A stretch of DNA of 5,483 bases from JAVBSC01 sp031547305 (GCA_031547305.1 JAVBSC010000097.1:1-5483), one strand, 5' to 3'. Shown: positions 1 through 5,483, counted from the first letter of the stretch. The notes: generated by a model from the letters alone, not told the origin. A program made the numbers and translations.

Positions 1-1888
1 GGTGCGTTTCTGGTACCTGCAGGTGGTGCGGGGCGAGGAATTCGCCCGCCGCGCCCACGAAAACCGGAACCGCCAGGAACTGGTGTACGCCACGCGCGGG
101 TTGATTCTGGACGACAAGGGCGATTTGCTGGCGGAAAACCGTCCGGCTTACGCCCTGGCCATAATCCGCGAAGACTGCCAGGACATGCCGGCCACCCTGG
201 CCAAAATAAGCCAGTGGACCGACGCCCCCCTGGATTTTCTTACCGCCAAATATTTGCAGGAACGCGCCAGGGTCAAAATATTCGAGCCGCAGATTCTCGT
301 TTCCGACATCAGCTTCGAACAGGTGGCCCGTATTGAGTCTGAGCTGATCAACTGGCCGGGGGTGACCGTGCTCACCCGGCAGCGCCGCTATTACCCGCAG
401 GGGGATCTCTTCGCCCACATTCTGGGCTATGTGGCGGAAGCCAACGAAAAAGAGATGGAAGAGGACAAATACCTGGCCCTGGGCGACAAAGTGGGCAAGC
501 AGGGCCTGGAGCTGACCCTGGAAAAAGAGCTGCGCGGCCACAAGGGTCAGAACCAGATGGAAGTTGACGTGTTGGGCCGCCAGCTTAAAAAGGTCCAGAC
601 CGAGGCCCCGCACGCCGGCGACAACATCAACCTTTCTCTGGATCTGGGTCTTCAGAAGGCCGCGGAAAACGCCCTGGGGCAGGAAGCCGGCTGCATTGTG
701 GTCCTGGATCCGGATACCGGAAAGCTCAAGGCCCTGGTCACCAGCCCGGCCTTTGACAACAACGCCTTCACCGCCCGCCTGTCCACCAAGGACTGGACGG
801 CCCTGGTCCAGAACCCGCGCCATCCGTTGCAGAACCGGGTCATACAGAGCGTCTACCCGCCCGGCTCGGTCTGGAAGATCATGATGGCCGGGCTGATCCT
901 CAGCGAAGGCATATCCCCCAAAGAAACCGTGCATTGCTCCGGTGAAATCAAGCTGGGCAACCACACCTTCCGCTGCTGGCGGGCCAGCGGGCACGGCAAC
1001 GTGGACCTGGCCCGCTCCCTGGTGGAATCCTGCGACGTATATTACTACCACATGGCGGAGCGCCTGGGCATAGACAAAATCGAAAAATACGCCAAGGCCT
1101 GCGGCTTCGGCGGGCTTACCGGCATAGATCTGCCGCACGAGAAAGGCGGCCTTGTGCCCAGCCGGGATTGGAAACGCCAGCGCTTCCACGAATCGTGGCA
1201 GAAGGGCGAGACCCTTAACGTGGCCATCGGCCAGGGCTTCACCCTGGTCACCCCGGTCCAGGTGGCCATGTTCATAGGCGGCCTGCTCAACGGCGGCAAG
1301 CTGCTCAAGCCTTCGCTGCTGGCCGACGAAGAACCGGTAGTGCGCTCCATGCTGCCCATGACCGAACAGATCCGCCAGACGCTGGTGGACTGCATGCGCC
1401 TGACCGTGGAGGCTCCGGCGGCCACGGCCAAGCGGCTGCTCCGGCCGGACGCCATCATGGGCGGCAAAACCGGCACGGCCCAGGTGGTGCGCATGGGCGA
1501 AAAGCGCGTCAAATCCTCGGACCTGAGCTACCAATACCGGGACCACGCCTGGATGGCCTCCTGGGGCATAAAAGACAACAAAAAATATGTGGTCGTGGTC
1601 ATGGTGGAACACGGCGGGGGCGGTTCATCCGCCGCCGGCCCGGTCTGCCGGGCGGTTTACGACTATCTGTTCGGCCCCAGTCCGCAGACCGCCCTGGCCC
1701 AGAACGCCGCTTCCAAAGCCGTGGAAGAGGCCGAGGACACCGTGCCCCAGAACGACACCAGCGCGGCGGAAGCTTTAAGCAACGCGGATCTCTGGCTCAG
1801 CGCGGAACAAAAAGCCCCCGCCCTGCCAGGCGAGGACGCCGGGCCCGGCAGCCTTCCGCCGGCCGGCGCGATCCAGGGGGATTTATAA
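1..1888 (+). CDS. mrdA: Penicillin-binding protein 2 (elongasome transpeptidase), 5' partial
   Basis: Class B penicillin-binding protein, the D,D-transpeptidase that cross-links peptidoglycan during cell elongation with RodA. Codons in frame begin at base 2 (GTG); the first visible residues, RFWYLQVVRGEEF, are those that normally follow the N-terminal membrane anchor, so the true start and transmembrane helix lie upstream and GTG at 2 is not a credible start. Numbering from that GTG: the dimerisation/pedestal region covers about 25-200, with RGLILDDKGDLLAEN at 32-46; the transpeptidase domain covers about 225-556. The active-site motifs are intact: SVWK (S289, K292), SCD (S343-D345) and KTGT (K489-T492). 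C312, C325, H331 and C344 are spaced like the zinc ligands reported for E. coli PBP2. A tail of about 70 residues rich in Ala, Glu and Pro follows the domain. rodA starts two bases after the stop, so the pair is surely cotranscribed. PBP3/FtsI is less likely because the gene sits beside rodA and has an SxD rather than SxN motif. Confidence 0.96.
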   Translation, partial: VRFWYLQVVRGEEFARRAHENRNRQELVYATRGLILDDKGDLLAENRPAYALAIIREDCQDMPATLAKISQWTDAPLDFLTAKYLQERARVKIFEPQILVSDISFEQVARIESELINWPGVTVLTRQRRYYPQGDLFAHILGYVAEANEKEMEEDKYLALGDKVGKQGLELTLEKELRGHKGQNQMEVDVLGRQLKKVQTEAPHAGDNINLSLDLGLQKAAENALGQEAGCIVVLDPDTGKLKALVTSPAFDNNAFTARLSTKDWTALVQNPRHPLQNRVIQSVYPPGSVWKIMMAGLILSEGISPKETVHCSGEIKLGNHTFRCWRASGHGNVDLARSLVESCDVYYYHMAERLGIDKIEKYAKACGFGGLTGIDLPHEKGGLVPSRDWKRQRFHESWQKGETLNVAIGQGFTLVTPVQVAMFIGGLLNGGKLLKPSLLADEEPVVRSMLPMTEQIRQTLVDCMRLTVEAPAATAKRLLRPDAIMGGKTGTAQVVRMGEKRVKSSDLSYQYRDHAWMASWGIKDNKKYVVVVMVEHGGGGSSAAGPVCRAVYDYLFGPSPQTALAQNAASKAVEEAEDTVPQNDTSAAEALSNADLWLSAEQKAPALPGEDAGPGSLPPAGAIQGDL

Positions 1889-1890
1889 GC

Positions 1891-3027
1891 ATGAACCAGG
1901 TGGGACAAACCCGCATAATAACCCACGCCAACTGGCTGCTGGTGGCGCTTACCGCCCTGCTCTTCGCCACGGGCATGGTCAACCTGTATTCCGCCAGCGC
2001 CGTGCGTGTGGAAGACGGCATCCGTCTGGCCGGCTACTACAGCTCGCAGCTTCAGTGGGGGGCCATGGGCCTGGGCTGCATGGTTTTCTGCATGATCTTC
2101 GACTACCGCCATTTGCGCGGCCTGGCCCTGCCCCTGTTCATAGCCAGCCTGGCCATGCTGGCCCTGGTGCCCGTGGCCGGAAAAACCGTGAACGGGGCCA
2201 CCCGCTGGCTGGCTCTGGGATCCTTTAACGTCCAGCCCAGCGAGCTGGCCAAGATCAGCGTGCTGATCATGGCGGCCAAGCTGCTCTCCAGAGGCAAGGA
2301 GCCTCTGGGCTGGCAGGATTTGGGGCTGACCCTGGGCATGGCCATCCTGCCGGTGGCCATGATCATCGTACAGCCGGACCTGGGAACGGCCCTGAACATT
2401 TTGCTGCTGGTCGGGGGCATGATCCTCTACCGGGGGGTGCGCGCCTCCATACTGAAGTCCGGCCTGGCCTTTATGCTGGCCAGCCCGCTGATCCTCTGGA
2501 AGTGCGTCTGGCCCCGCCTGCACGATTACCAGAAGCTCCGGGTGCTCACCTTTCTGGACCCCTTCAACGACCCCAAGGGCGCCGGCTATCACATTATCCA
2601 GGCCCAGATAGCCATCGGTTCCGGGCAGATCTGGGGCAAGGGCTTTTTGCAGGGCACCCAGAGCAAACTGCGCTTTCTGCCGGAAAAACACACGGACTTC
2701 GCCATTGCCGTGTTTGGCGAGGAATGGGGCTTTGTGGGCTGCGTGGCCCTGGTCTGCTTGTTTTGTTTGTTCTTATTGAGTATATTCACCACCGCCCGCG
2801 ACGCCAAGGACCGCTTTGGCAGCATGTTGGCCGCCGGCGTGTTCTTTTATTTTTTCTGGCAGATTCTGATTAACATAGGCATGGTGATCGGGCTGATGCC
2901 TGTTGTTGGCATTCCCCTGCCCTTCATCAGCTACGGCGGCAGCGCCACACTGGTCAATTTCTGCCTGCTGGGACTGGTGCTCAACATATCCATGCGGCGC
3001 TTCGTATTTAAGTTCAAAACCTCGTAA
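1891..3027 (+). CDS. rodA: RodA, SEDS-family peptidoglycan glycosyltransferase
   Basis: Integral inner-membrane SEDS protein that polymerises lipid II into glycan strands in the elongation complex and works as a pair with PBP2 encoded just upstream. It has 378 residues, the usual RodA size, with about ten hydrophobic segments. Family signatures are clear: NGATRW (101-106), QPSELAK (115-121), QPDLGT (161-166), LPEKHTDF (263-270) and GIPLPFISYGG (340-350). D269 in the HTDF motif corresponds to the aspartate shown to be essential in characterised RodA proteins. The ATG is two bases after the mrdA stop and is preceded by an AGGGGG Shine-Dalgarno at 1875-1880, inside the end of mrdA, which suggests translational coupling. 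The closely related FtsW is the alternative; the RodA-type HTDF motif, the modest length and the PBP2 neighbour favour RodA. No frameshift or missing motif is seen. Confidence 0.97.
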   Translation: MNQVGQTRIITHANWLLVALTALLFATGMVNLYSASAVRVEDGIRLAGYYSSQLQWGAMGLGCMVFCMIFDYRHLRGLALPLFIASLAMLALVPVAGKTVNGATRWLALGSFNVQPSELAKISVLIMAAKLLSRGKEPLGWQDLGLTLGMAILPVAMIIVQPDLGTALNILLLVGGMILYRGVRASILKSGLAFMLASPLILWKCVWPRLHDYQKLRVLTFLDPFNDPKGAGYHIIQAQIAIGSGQIWGKGFLQGTQSKLRFLPEKHTDFAIAVFGEEWGFVGCVALVCLFCLFLLSIFTTARDAKDRFGSMLAAGVFFYFFWQILINIGMVIGLMPVVGIPLPFISYGGSATLVNFCLLGLVLNISMRRFVFKFKTS

Positions 3028-3058
3028 TACGCATGCGGATGAAAACGGACAATCTCAC

Positions 3059-3064
3059 AAGGAG
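3059..3064 (+). promoter_or_regulatory. Shine-Dalgarno of the bactofilin gene
   Basis: AAGGAG lies 5 bases before the ATG at 3070 and 8 bases before a second in-frame ATG at 3073. The second spacing is closer to ideal, so translation could begin at either; the proteins differ by one methionine. Confidence 0.75.
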
Positions 3065-3069
3065 CCGAA

Positions 3070-3417
3070 ATGATGGGTAGAGAGGAGTTCAACGCCTTTT
3101 TGGGCGCCGGAACAGTGTATGAGGGGCAGTTGTCCTTTCTTGGCGCGGTGCGCATAGACGGCGAATTCAAAGGCGAAATACGCTCCGAAGGGACCCTGAT
3201 CCTGGGAAAGGACGCCAGGGTGTACGGCGCGGTGCAGGTGGGACAGCTTATTTTGAGCGGCTATATAAACGGCGAAATAGTAGCCGCGAAAAAAACCATC
3301 CTGCATAAAACAGCCAACCTGGAGGGCAAACTCTTCACCCCTGTTCTGGTTATGGAGGAAGGTGCAAGAATTGAGGGCACTATTTCAATGCGCAAAGATA
3401 AAGACAATGTAAATTGA
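3070..3417 (+). CDS. Bactofilin family (DUF583) cytoskeletal protein
   Basis: Small polymer-forming protein of 115 residues, a normal bactofilin length. Bactofilins assemble without nucleotide into filaments at the cytoplasmic face of the membrane and often position wall-synthesis enzymes or shape features. The core at about 9-107 shows the expected beta-helix pattern of short strands repeating roughly every 16-18 residues, with glycine turns, for example VRIDGEFKGEIRSEGTLIL (28-45 region), ARVYGAVQVGQLILSGYINGE (49-69 region) and ARIEGTISM (99-107). Short charged or polar ends flank the core (MMGREEF and RKDKDNVN). It follows rodA by 42 bases, a spacing compatible with the same transcript, and this context supports a role with the elongation machinery. 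What it scaffolds in this organism is inference. The 3' end becomes more AT-rich than the upstream genes. The start is either 3070 or 3073. Confidence 0.92.
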   Translation: MMGREEFNAFLGAGTVYEGQLSFLGAVRIDGEFKGEIRSEGTLILGKDARVYGAVQVGQLILSGYINGEIVAAKKTILHKTANLEGKLFTPVLVMEEGARIEGTISMRKDKDNVN

Positions 3418-3430
3418 TTAGGCAATCAAT
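3413..3430 (+). terminator. Weak AT-rich hairpin at the end of the bactofilin gene
   Basis: ATTGATT (3413-3419) and AATCAAT (3424-3430) form a perfect 7-bp inverted repeat around the loop AGGC, followed by CAAAA. It sits where a terminator for the elongation block would be expected. However, the stem is almost entirely A/T, includes the stop codon and lacks a downstream T run, so an efficient intrinsic terminator is doubtful. Confidence 0.2.
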
Positions 3431-3521
3431 CAAAACGGCGTGCAAGCGGCGAGTAAAAATTCAATAATACAGTCTGTTGTTTCAGGTTATATATCGATTC
3501 CAACTTTTAACAGAAAATATT

Positions 3522-3548
3522 TTGACAAAATGAAACCAATGGGATACT
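3522..3548 (+). promoter_or_regulatory. Candidate sigma70 promoter for the atp operon
   Basis: A perfect TTGACA at 3522-3527 is followed 15 bases later by GATACT at 3543-3548, which matches TATAAT at four of six positions. The 15-base spacer is shorter than the ideal 17. The stretch just upstream (about 3501-3521) is A/T-rich and could act as an UP element. It lies in the only sizeable gap before the ATP synthase genes, where a promoter is expected. A start near 3555 would leave a leader of about 40 bases. This is a match by eye only. Confidence 0.45.
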
Positions 3549-3558
3549 TCGGCCTTGG

Positions 3559-3568
3559 TTGCGCGCAA
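3559..3568. repeat. Perfect 10-bp palindrome TTGCGCGCAA near the predicted atp transcription start
   Basis: TTGCGCGCAA equals its own reverse complement and lies 11 bases downstream of the candidate -10. The position would suit a small dimeric regulator, but a single short palindrome may be chance and I do not recognise it as a known operator. Confidence 0.25.
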
Positions 3569-3594
3569 ATTCACAACTACAGTAGGGAGCCAGC

Positions 3595-4011
3595 ATGATT
3601 GATATAAATATTACGCTCTTTATTCAACTGCTGAATTTTCTTATCACTCTCGTGGTTCTGAATTTGCTGCTGATTCGCCCGGTACGGGAAAACATCAAAA
3701 AACGCAAAGCCTTGATCGCCGGGTTCGTGGACGAAGCTGAAAAATTCAACCGCGAGTCCGCCGCCCGTCTTTCCAGCTATGAAGCCACCCTGGCCGAAGC
3801 CAGAGCCGGGGCGCTCCGGGAGCGCGACTCCATAAAGAACACCGCCCATTCACGGGAACAGGAAATCCTGGACGCCGCCCACCGCGAAGCGCAAAACTTT
3901 TTGCAGACCGCCAAGGCCGAGGTGACGGCCCAGACCGAGTCCGCCATGAGCGTCTTGCGCGGCAAGGTGGAGGCTCTGGCCGGCAAAGCCCTGTCCCGGG
4001 TGCTTGATTAA
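3595..4011 (+). CDS. atpF': ATP synthase Fo subunit b' (peripheral stalk)
   Basis: One of two b-type subunits forming the peripheral stalk that holds the F1 head static against the rotating c-ring. It has 138 residues: one N-terminal membrane segment (about 7-28, LFIQLLNFLITLVVLNLLLI), then the basic RPVRENIKKRK and a long Ala/Glu/Arg-rich helix (about 30-135) of the coiled-coil type, with no enzymatic domain. The pattern QLLNFLI...L.RPV is typical of the b/b' family. It is shorter than the following b subunit and lacks a signal peptide, so I call it b' and the next gene b; b and b' very likely form a heterodimer. The ATG at 3595 has AGGGAG at 3584-3589. It is the first gene of the atp block and is followed by a 117-base spacer, unusually long for adjacent stalk genes. 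Confidence 0.92.
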   Translation: MIDINITLFIQLLNFLITLVVLNLLLIRPVRENIKKRKALIAGFVDEAEKFNRESAARLSSYEATLAEARAGALRERDSIKNTAHSREQEILDAAHREAQNFLQTAKAEVTAQTESAMSVLRGKVEALAGKALSRVLD

Positions 4012-4031
4012 CGTATTTTTCCGCTTAAAAC

Positions 4032-4053
4032 GCGCCTGGCGCATTGCCGGCGC
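4032..4053 (+). other. GC-rich hairpin 1 in the b'-b spacer
   Basis: GCGCC (4032-4036) pairs with GGCGC (4049-4053), and GGC (4038-4040) pairs with GCC (4046-4048), leaving one bulged T at 4037 and the loop GCATT. The result is eight G:C pairs. No T run follows on the + strand, so it is not a standard intrinsic terminator in the operon direction. On the minus strand the same hairpin is followed by GTTTT, but I see no minus-strand gene for it to end. Confidence 0.5.
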
Positions 4054-4062
4054 AAGAACGCC

Positions 4063-4100
4063 CGCTGCTTCGCGGCCGCGCGTTTATGGCCCGCGCAGCG
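4063..4100 (+). other. GC-rich hairpin 2 ahead of the atpF ribosome binding site
   Basis: CGCTGC (4063-4068) pairs with GCAGCG (4095-4100), and GCGG (4072-4075) pairs with CCGC (4091-4094), with a three-base bulge TTC on the left arm and a loop of 15 bases that can pair a little further. It ends 13 bases before the Shine-Dalgarno at 4114. Its role is unknown; an effect on mRNA stability, processing or entry to the b start site is inference. Confidence 0.45.
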
Positions 4101-4113
4101 CCGCGCACACCCG

Positions 4114-4121
4114 TAAGGAGG
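4114..4121 (+). promoter_or_regulatory. Strong Shine-Dalgarno fixing the TTG start of atpF
   Basis: TAAGGAGG is a full match to the consensus anti-Shine-Dalgarno complement and lies 7 bases before TTG at 4129. No ATG or GTG is suitably placed, so this site decides the start; the TTG at 4125 runs straight into a stop. Confidence 0.85.
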
Positions 4122-4128
4122 GATTGCC

Positions 4129-4707
4129 TTGAAACATCTTAAAGTCGGCCTTGCGACCGCTTTTATGCTTTTGCTCCTTACCGGAACGGCCTTTGCCGCC
4201 GCCCACGGGGCGGACGCCCCCTTGCTGGAGCGGCCGGAAATAAACATCATCTTCCGCATCGCCACCCTGGGCATAGTGCTGTTCATAATCTGGCATTACG
4301 CCGGCAAGAGCATCAAGGCCTTTTTCGCCGGCCGCAGCAAGTCCATTGCCGACGAGATTTCCGGCATGCAGGCGCGCAAAGAGGCCGCCACCGCCCAACT
4401 GGCGGAAGTGGAAAAACGCATTGCCAACCTGGAAGCCGAGCGCCAGGCCATTCTGGCCGAGTACCGCGCACAGGGCGAGGCCCTGAAGGCCACCATACTG
4501 GAAAAGGCGGAAAAAAGCGCCGCCCAGATCACCAGCCAGGCCAAGCGGAGCGCGGAAAACGAGATCAACCAGGCTCTGGAGCGCATGCGCGCCGAAATGG
4601 CGGATCTTATTGTGGACGCCACGGAAAAACTGCTCAAAGAGCGGCTTTCCGCCCAGGAGCACGAAAAGCTTATAGATAAATATCTAACCAAGGTGGTGCT
4701 CAATTGA
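4129..4707 (+). CDS. atpF: ATP synthase Fo subunit b with N-terminal signal peptide
   Basis: Second peripheral-stalk subunit, partner of b'; its C-terminal end should contact delta (next gene) and F1. It has 192 residues. Residues 1-23 look like a cleavable signal peptide: basic MKHLK, a hydrophobic core VGLATAFMLLLL, and the AFA motif at 21-23 before AAHG. A second hydrophobic segment at about 39-56 (INIIFRIATLGIVLFIIW) is the membrane anchor, followed by the conserved-style HYAGKSIKAFF and a long charged helix (about 70-185) rich in Ala, Glu, Lys and Arg. This two-segment layout with a longer chain is familiar from deltaproteobacterial b subunits, to my recollection. The start is TTG, supported by a very strong Shine-Dalgarno. 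The stop overlaps the start of atpH by four bases (TTGA), implying coupled translation. Whether the signal is cleaved cannot be told from the sequence. Confidence 0.94.
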   Translation: MKHLKVGLATAFMLLLLTGTAFAAAHGADAPLLERPEINIIFRIATLGIVLFIIWHYAGKSIKAFFAGRSKSIADEISGMQARKEAATAQLAEVEKRIANLEAERQAILAEYRAQGEALKATILEKAEKSAAQITSQAKRSAENEINQALERMRAEMADLIVDATEKLLKERLSAQEHEKLIDKYLTKVVLN

Positions 4708-5255
4708 CCGGCAACATAGCAGCACGCAGGTACGCCAGGGCGCTCTTCAGCCTTGGCCGCCAAAAAGGCCTGCCGGAGCTGGAAAAATTCGGCGCGGATC
4801 TGGCTGTTTTGCGGTCCGCTCTGGAGCTTTCCCCGGATCTGGCCAAGGTGTTTCGCACCCCGGCTTTTTCCGCTGACGAGAAACAGCGGCTCGTCGGGGC
4901 CCTGGCCAAAAAGCTGGACCTGGGCCTGCCGGTGCGTAACTTCTGCCTTTTGCTGGCGGACAAGGACCGCCTGGCCCAGCTTTCCGCCATAGCGGACGTA
5001 TACAAAGAGCTGCTGGACGCGGAAAAAGGCGTGTTAAGAGGCGAGCTTATCACCGCCGTGGAGCTGGACGCGGGCAAGCGCGGCGCCCTGCTTGAACAAT
5101 TGGAGAAAAAAGCCGGGCGCAAGCTGGAATTGTCCTTTGCCGTGGACAGTTCCGTGCTCGGCGGAGTTTTGTTGAAGGTTGGCGACCGGGTTATGGATGC
5201 AAGCCTCCGCGCGCAGCTGTCCATCCTCAAAGACAACATCAAGAGGGGTGAGTAG
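4704..5255 (+). CDS. atpH: ATP synthase F1 subunit delta (OSCP)
   Basis: Soluble subunit on top of F1 that joins the alpha/beta head to the C-terminal end of the b/b' stalk. It has 183 residues, the standard family length. The N-terminal helical domain (about 1-105) opens with the family signature NIAARRYARALFSLG (4-18). The C-terminal part carries the other hallmark, VLGGVLLKVGDRVMDASL (151-168), followed by an amphipathic helix to the end. The start is TTG at 4704, sharing TTGA with the atpF stop, with AAGGTGGT at 4690-4697 six bases upstream as a fair Shine-Dalgarno. The start is fixed by the family N-terminus, because the conserved RRYARAL lies only seven residues in. atpA begins four bases after the stop. 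Nothing is missing or odd beyond the rare start codon. Confidence 0.96.
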   Translation: MTGNIAARRYARALFSLGRQKGLPELEKFGADLAVLRSALELSPDLAKVFRTPAFSADEKQRLVGALAKKLDLGLPVRNFCLLLADKDRLAQLSAIADVYKELLDAEKGVLRGELITAVELDAGKRGALLEQLEKKAGRKLELSFAVDSSVLGGVLLKVGDRVMDASLRAQLSILKDNIKRGE

Positions 5256-5259
5256 GGCC

Positions 5260-5483
5260 ATGCAGATTAAAGCCGAAGAAATAAGCAAAATCATTGAGGA
5301 TCAAATCCAGAATTACGAACAGCGCGTGGAAATGAGCGAAACCGGCACCGTGCTCTACGTTGGTGACGGCATTGCCCGCGTGTACGGCGTAAAGAACGCC
5401 ATGGCCATGGAACTGCTGGAATTCCCCGGCGGGCTCATGGGCATGGTGCTCAACCTGGAAGAGGACAACGTGGGCGTGGCCCT
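5260..5483 (+). CDS. atpA: ATP synthase F1 subunit alpha, 3' partial
   Basis: The non-catalytic nucleotide-binding subunit of the F1 alpha3beta3 head. Only 74 full codons are present before the window ends in mid-codon. They cover the N-terminal delta-contacting helix, MQIKAEEISKIIEDQI (1-16), and the start of the beta-barrel domain with the conserved GTVLYVGDGIARVYG (29-43) and LEFPGGLMGMVLNLEEDNVG (53-72). The Walker A region would lie beyond the edge. The ATG at 5260 follows the atpH stop by four bases; GGGGTGA at 5245-5251, inside the end of atpH, is the likely Shine-Dalgarno. From the usual order, atpG, atpD and atpC should follow. It cannot be the beta subunit, whose N-terminus is different. 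Confidence 0.96.
   Translation, partial: MQIKAEEISKIIEDQIQNYEQRVEMSETGTVLYVGDGIARVYGVKNAMAMELLEFPGGLMGMVLNLEEDNVGVA

Noticed and set aside
2..4. GTG as the start codon of the PBP2 gene
   Set aside because: The residues that follow belong just after the membrane anchor in the family, so the gene is cut by the window edge and starts upstream.
1663..2691. Long open frame on the minus strand (342 codons) across the mrdA-rodA junction
   Set aside because: It lies opposite two well-defined genes, is rich in Gly, Gln and His as expected of an antisense shadow in GC-rich DNA, and shows no recognisable domain.
3033..3078. Possible short leader peptide (ATG at 3033, 15 codons) between rodA and the bactofilin gene
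   Set aside because: No Shine-Dalgarno, no run of regulatory codons and no alternative hairpins; it merely runs into the bactofilin start out of frame.
4012..4030. Intrinsic terminator after atpF' based on the TATTTTT run
   Set aside because: The T run precedes rather than follows the hairpins on the + strand, so it does not have terminator layout in the operon direction.
4084..4662. Minus-strand open frame of 192 codons opposite atpF
   Set aside because: Shadow of the real b subunit gene; composition is antisense-like and no start signal was seen.
4700..5242. Minus-strand open frame of 180 codons opposite atpH
   Set aside because: Very rich in Ser, Arg and Ala, as expected from the complement of this coding frame; the + strand protein is a clear delta subunit.
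1..5483. Mobile element, CRISPR array, toxin-antitoxin or defence genes
   Set aside because: No direct repeats, transposase, integrase or spacer pattern was seen; all coding space is taken by recognised housekeeping genes.

Overview
The window reads as an ordinary housekeeping segment from a GC-rich member of the Desulfovibrionales (Desulfovibrio and relatives). This assignment rests on gene order, on protein style, and on my recollection of that lineage; no search was run. Everything lies on the + strand, tightly packed, in two functional blocks.

Block 1 (1-3417) is cell elongation. It holds the 3' part of the gene for penicillin-binding protein 2 (mrdA, cut by the left window edge), then rodA two bases later, then a small bactofilin gene 42 bases after rodA. 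PBP2 and RodA form the transpeptidase/glycosyltransferase pair of the elongasome, which builds lateral-wall peptidoglycan. Bactofilins are polymer-forming scaffold proteins that often guide local wall synthesis, so the three genes make sense as one shape-determining unit.

The gap at 3418-3594 is 177 bases, visibly AT-rich, and separates the two blocks. It holds a weak hairpin at the bactofilin stop codon, a plausible sigma70-type promoter (perfect TTGACA, imperfect -10), a 10-bp palindrome, and the ribosome binding site of the next gene. I see no convincing gene in it.

Block 2 (3595-5483) is the start of an F1Fo ATP synthase operon: b' subunit, b subunit, delta subunit, and the first 74 codons of the alpha subunit (atpA, cut by the right window edge). 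The stalk genes lead the operon and no a or c subunit gene precedes them, so the a and c genes must lie elsewhere. The b gene encodes an apparent signal peptide ahead of its membrane anchor and starts at TTG. The delta gene also starts at TTG and overlaps the b stop by four bases. The b'-b spacer (4012-4128) can form two GC-rich hairpins just ahead of a very strong Shine-Dalgarno sequence.

I found no mobile element, CRISPR array, tRNA, rRNA or defence-type gene, and no evidence of a previously undescribed system. The points worth a second look are the structured b'-b spacer, the bactofilin/atp junction, the signal peptide on subunit b, and the probable zinc site of PBP2.
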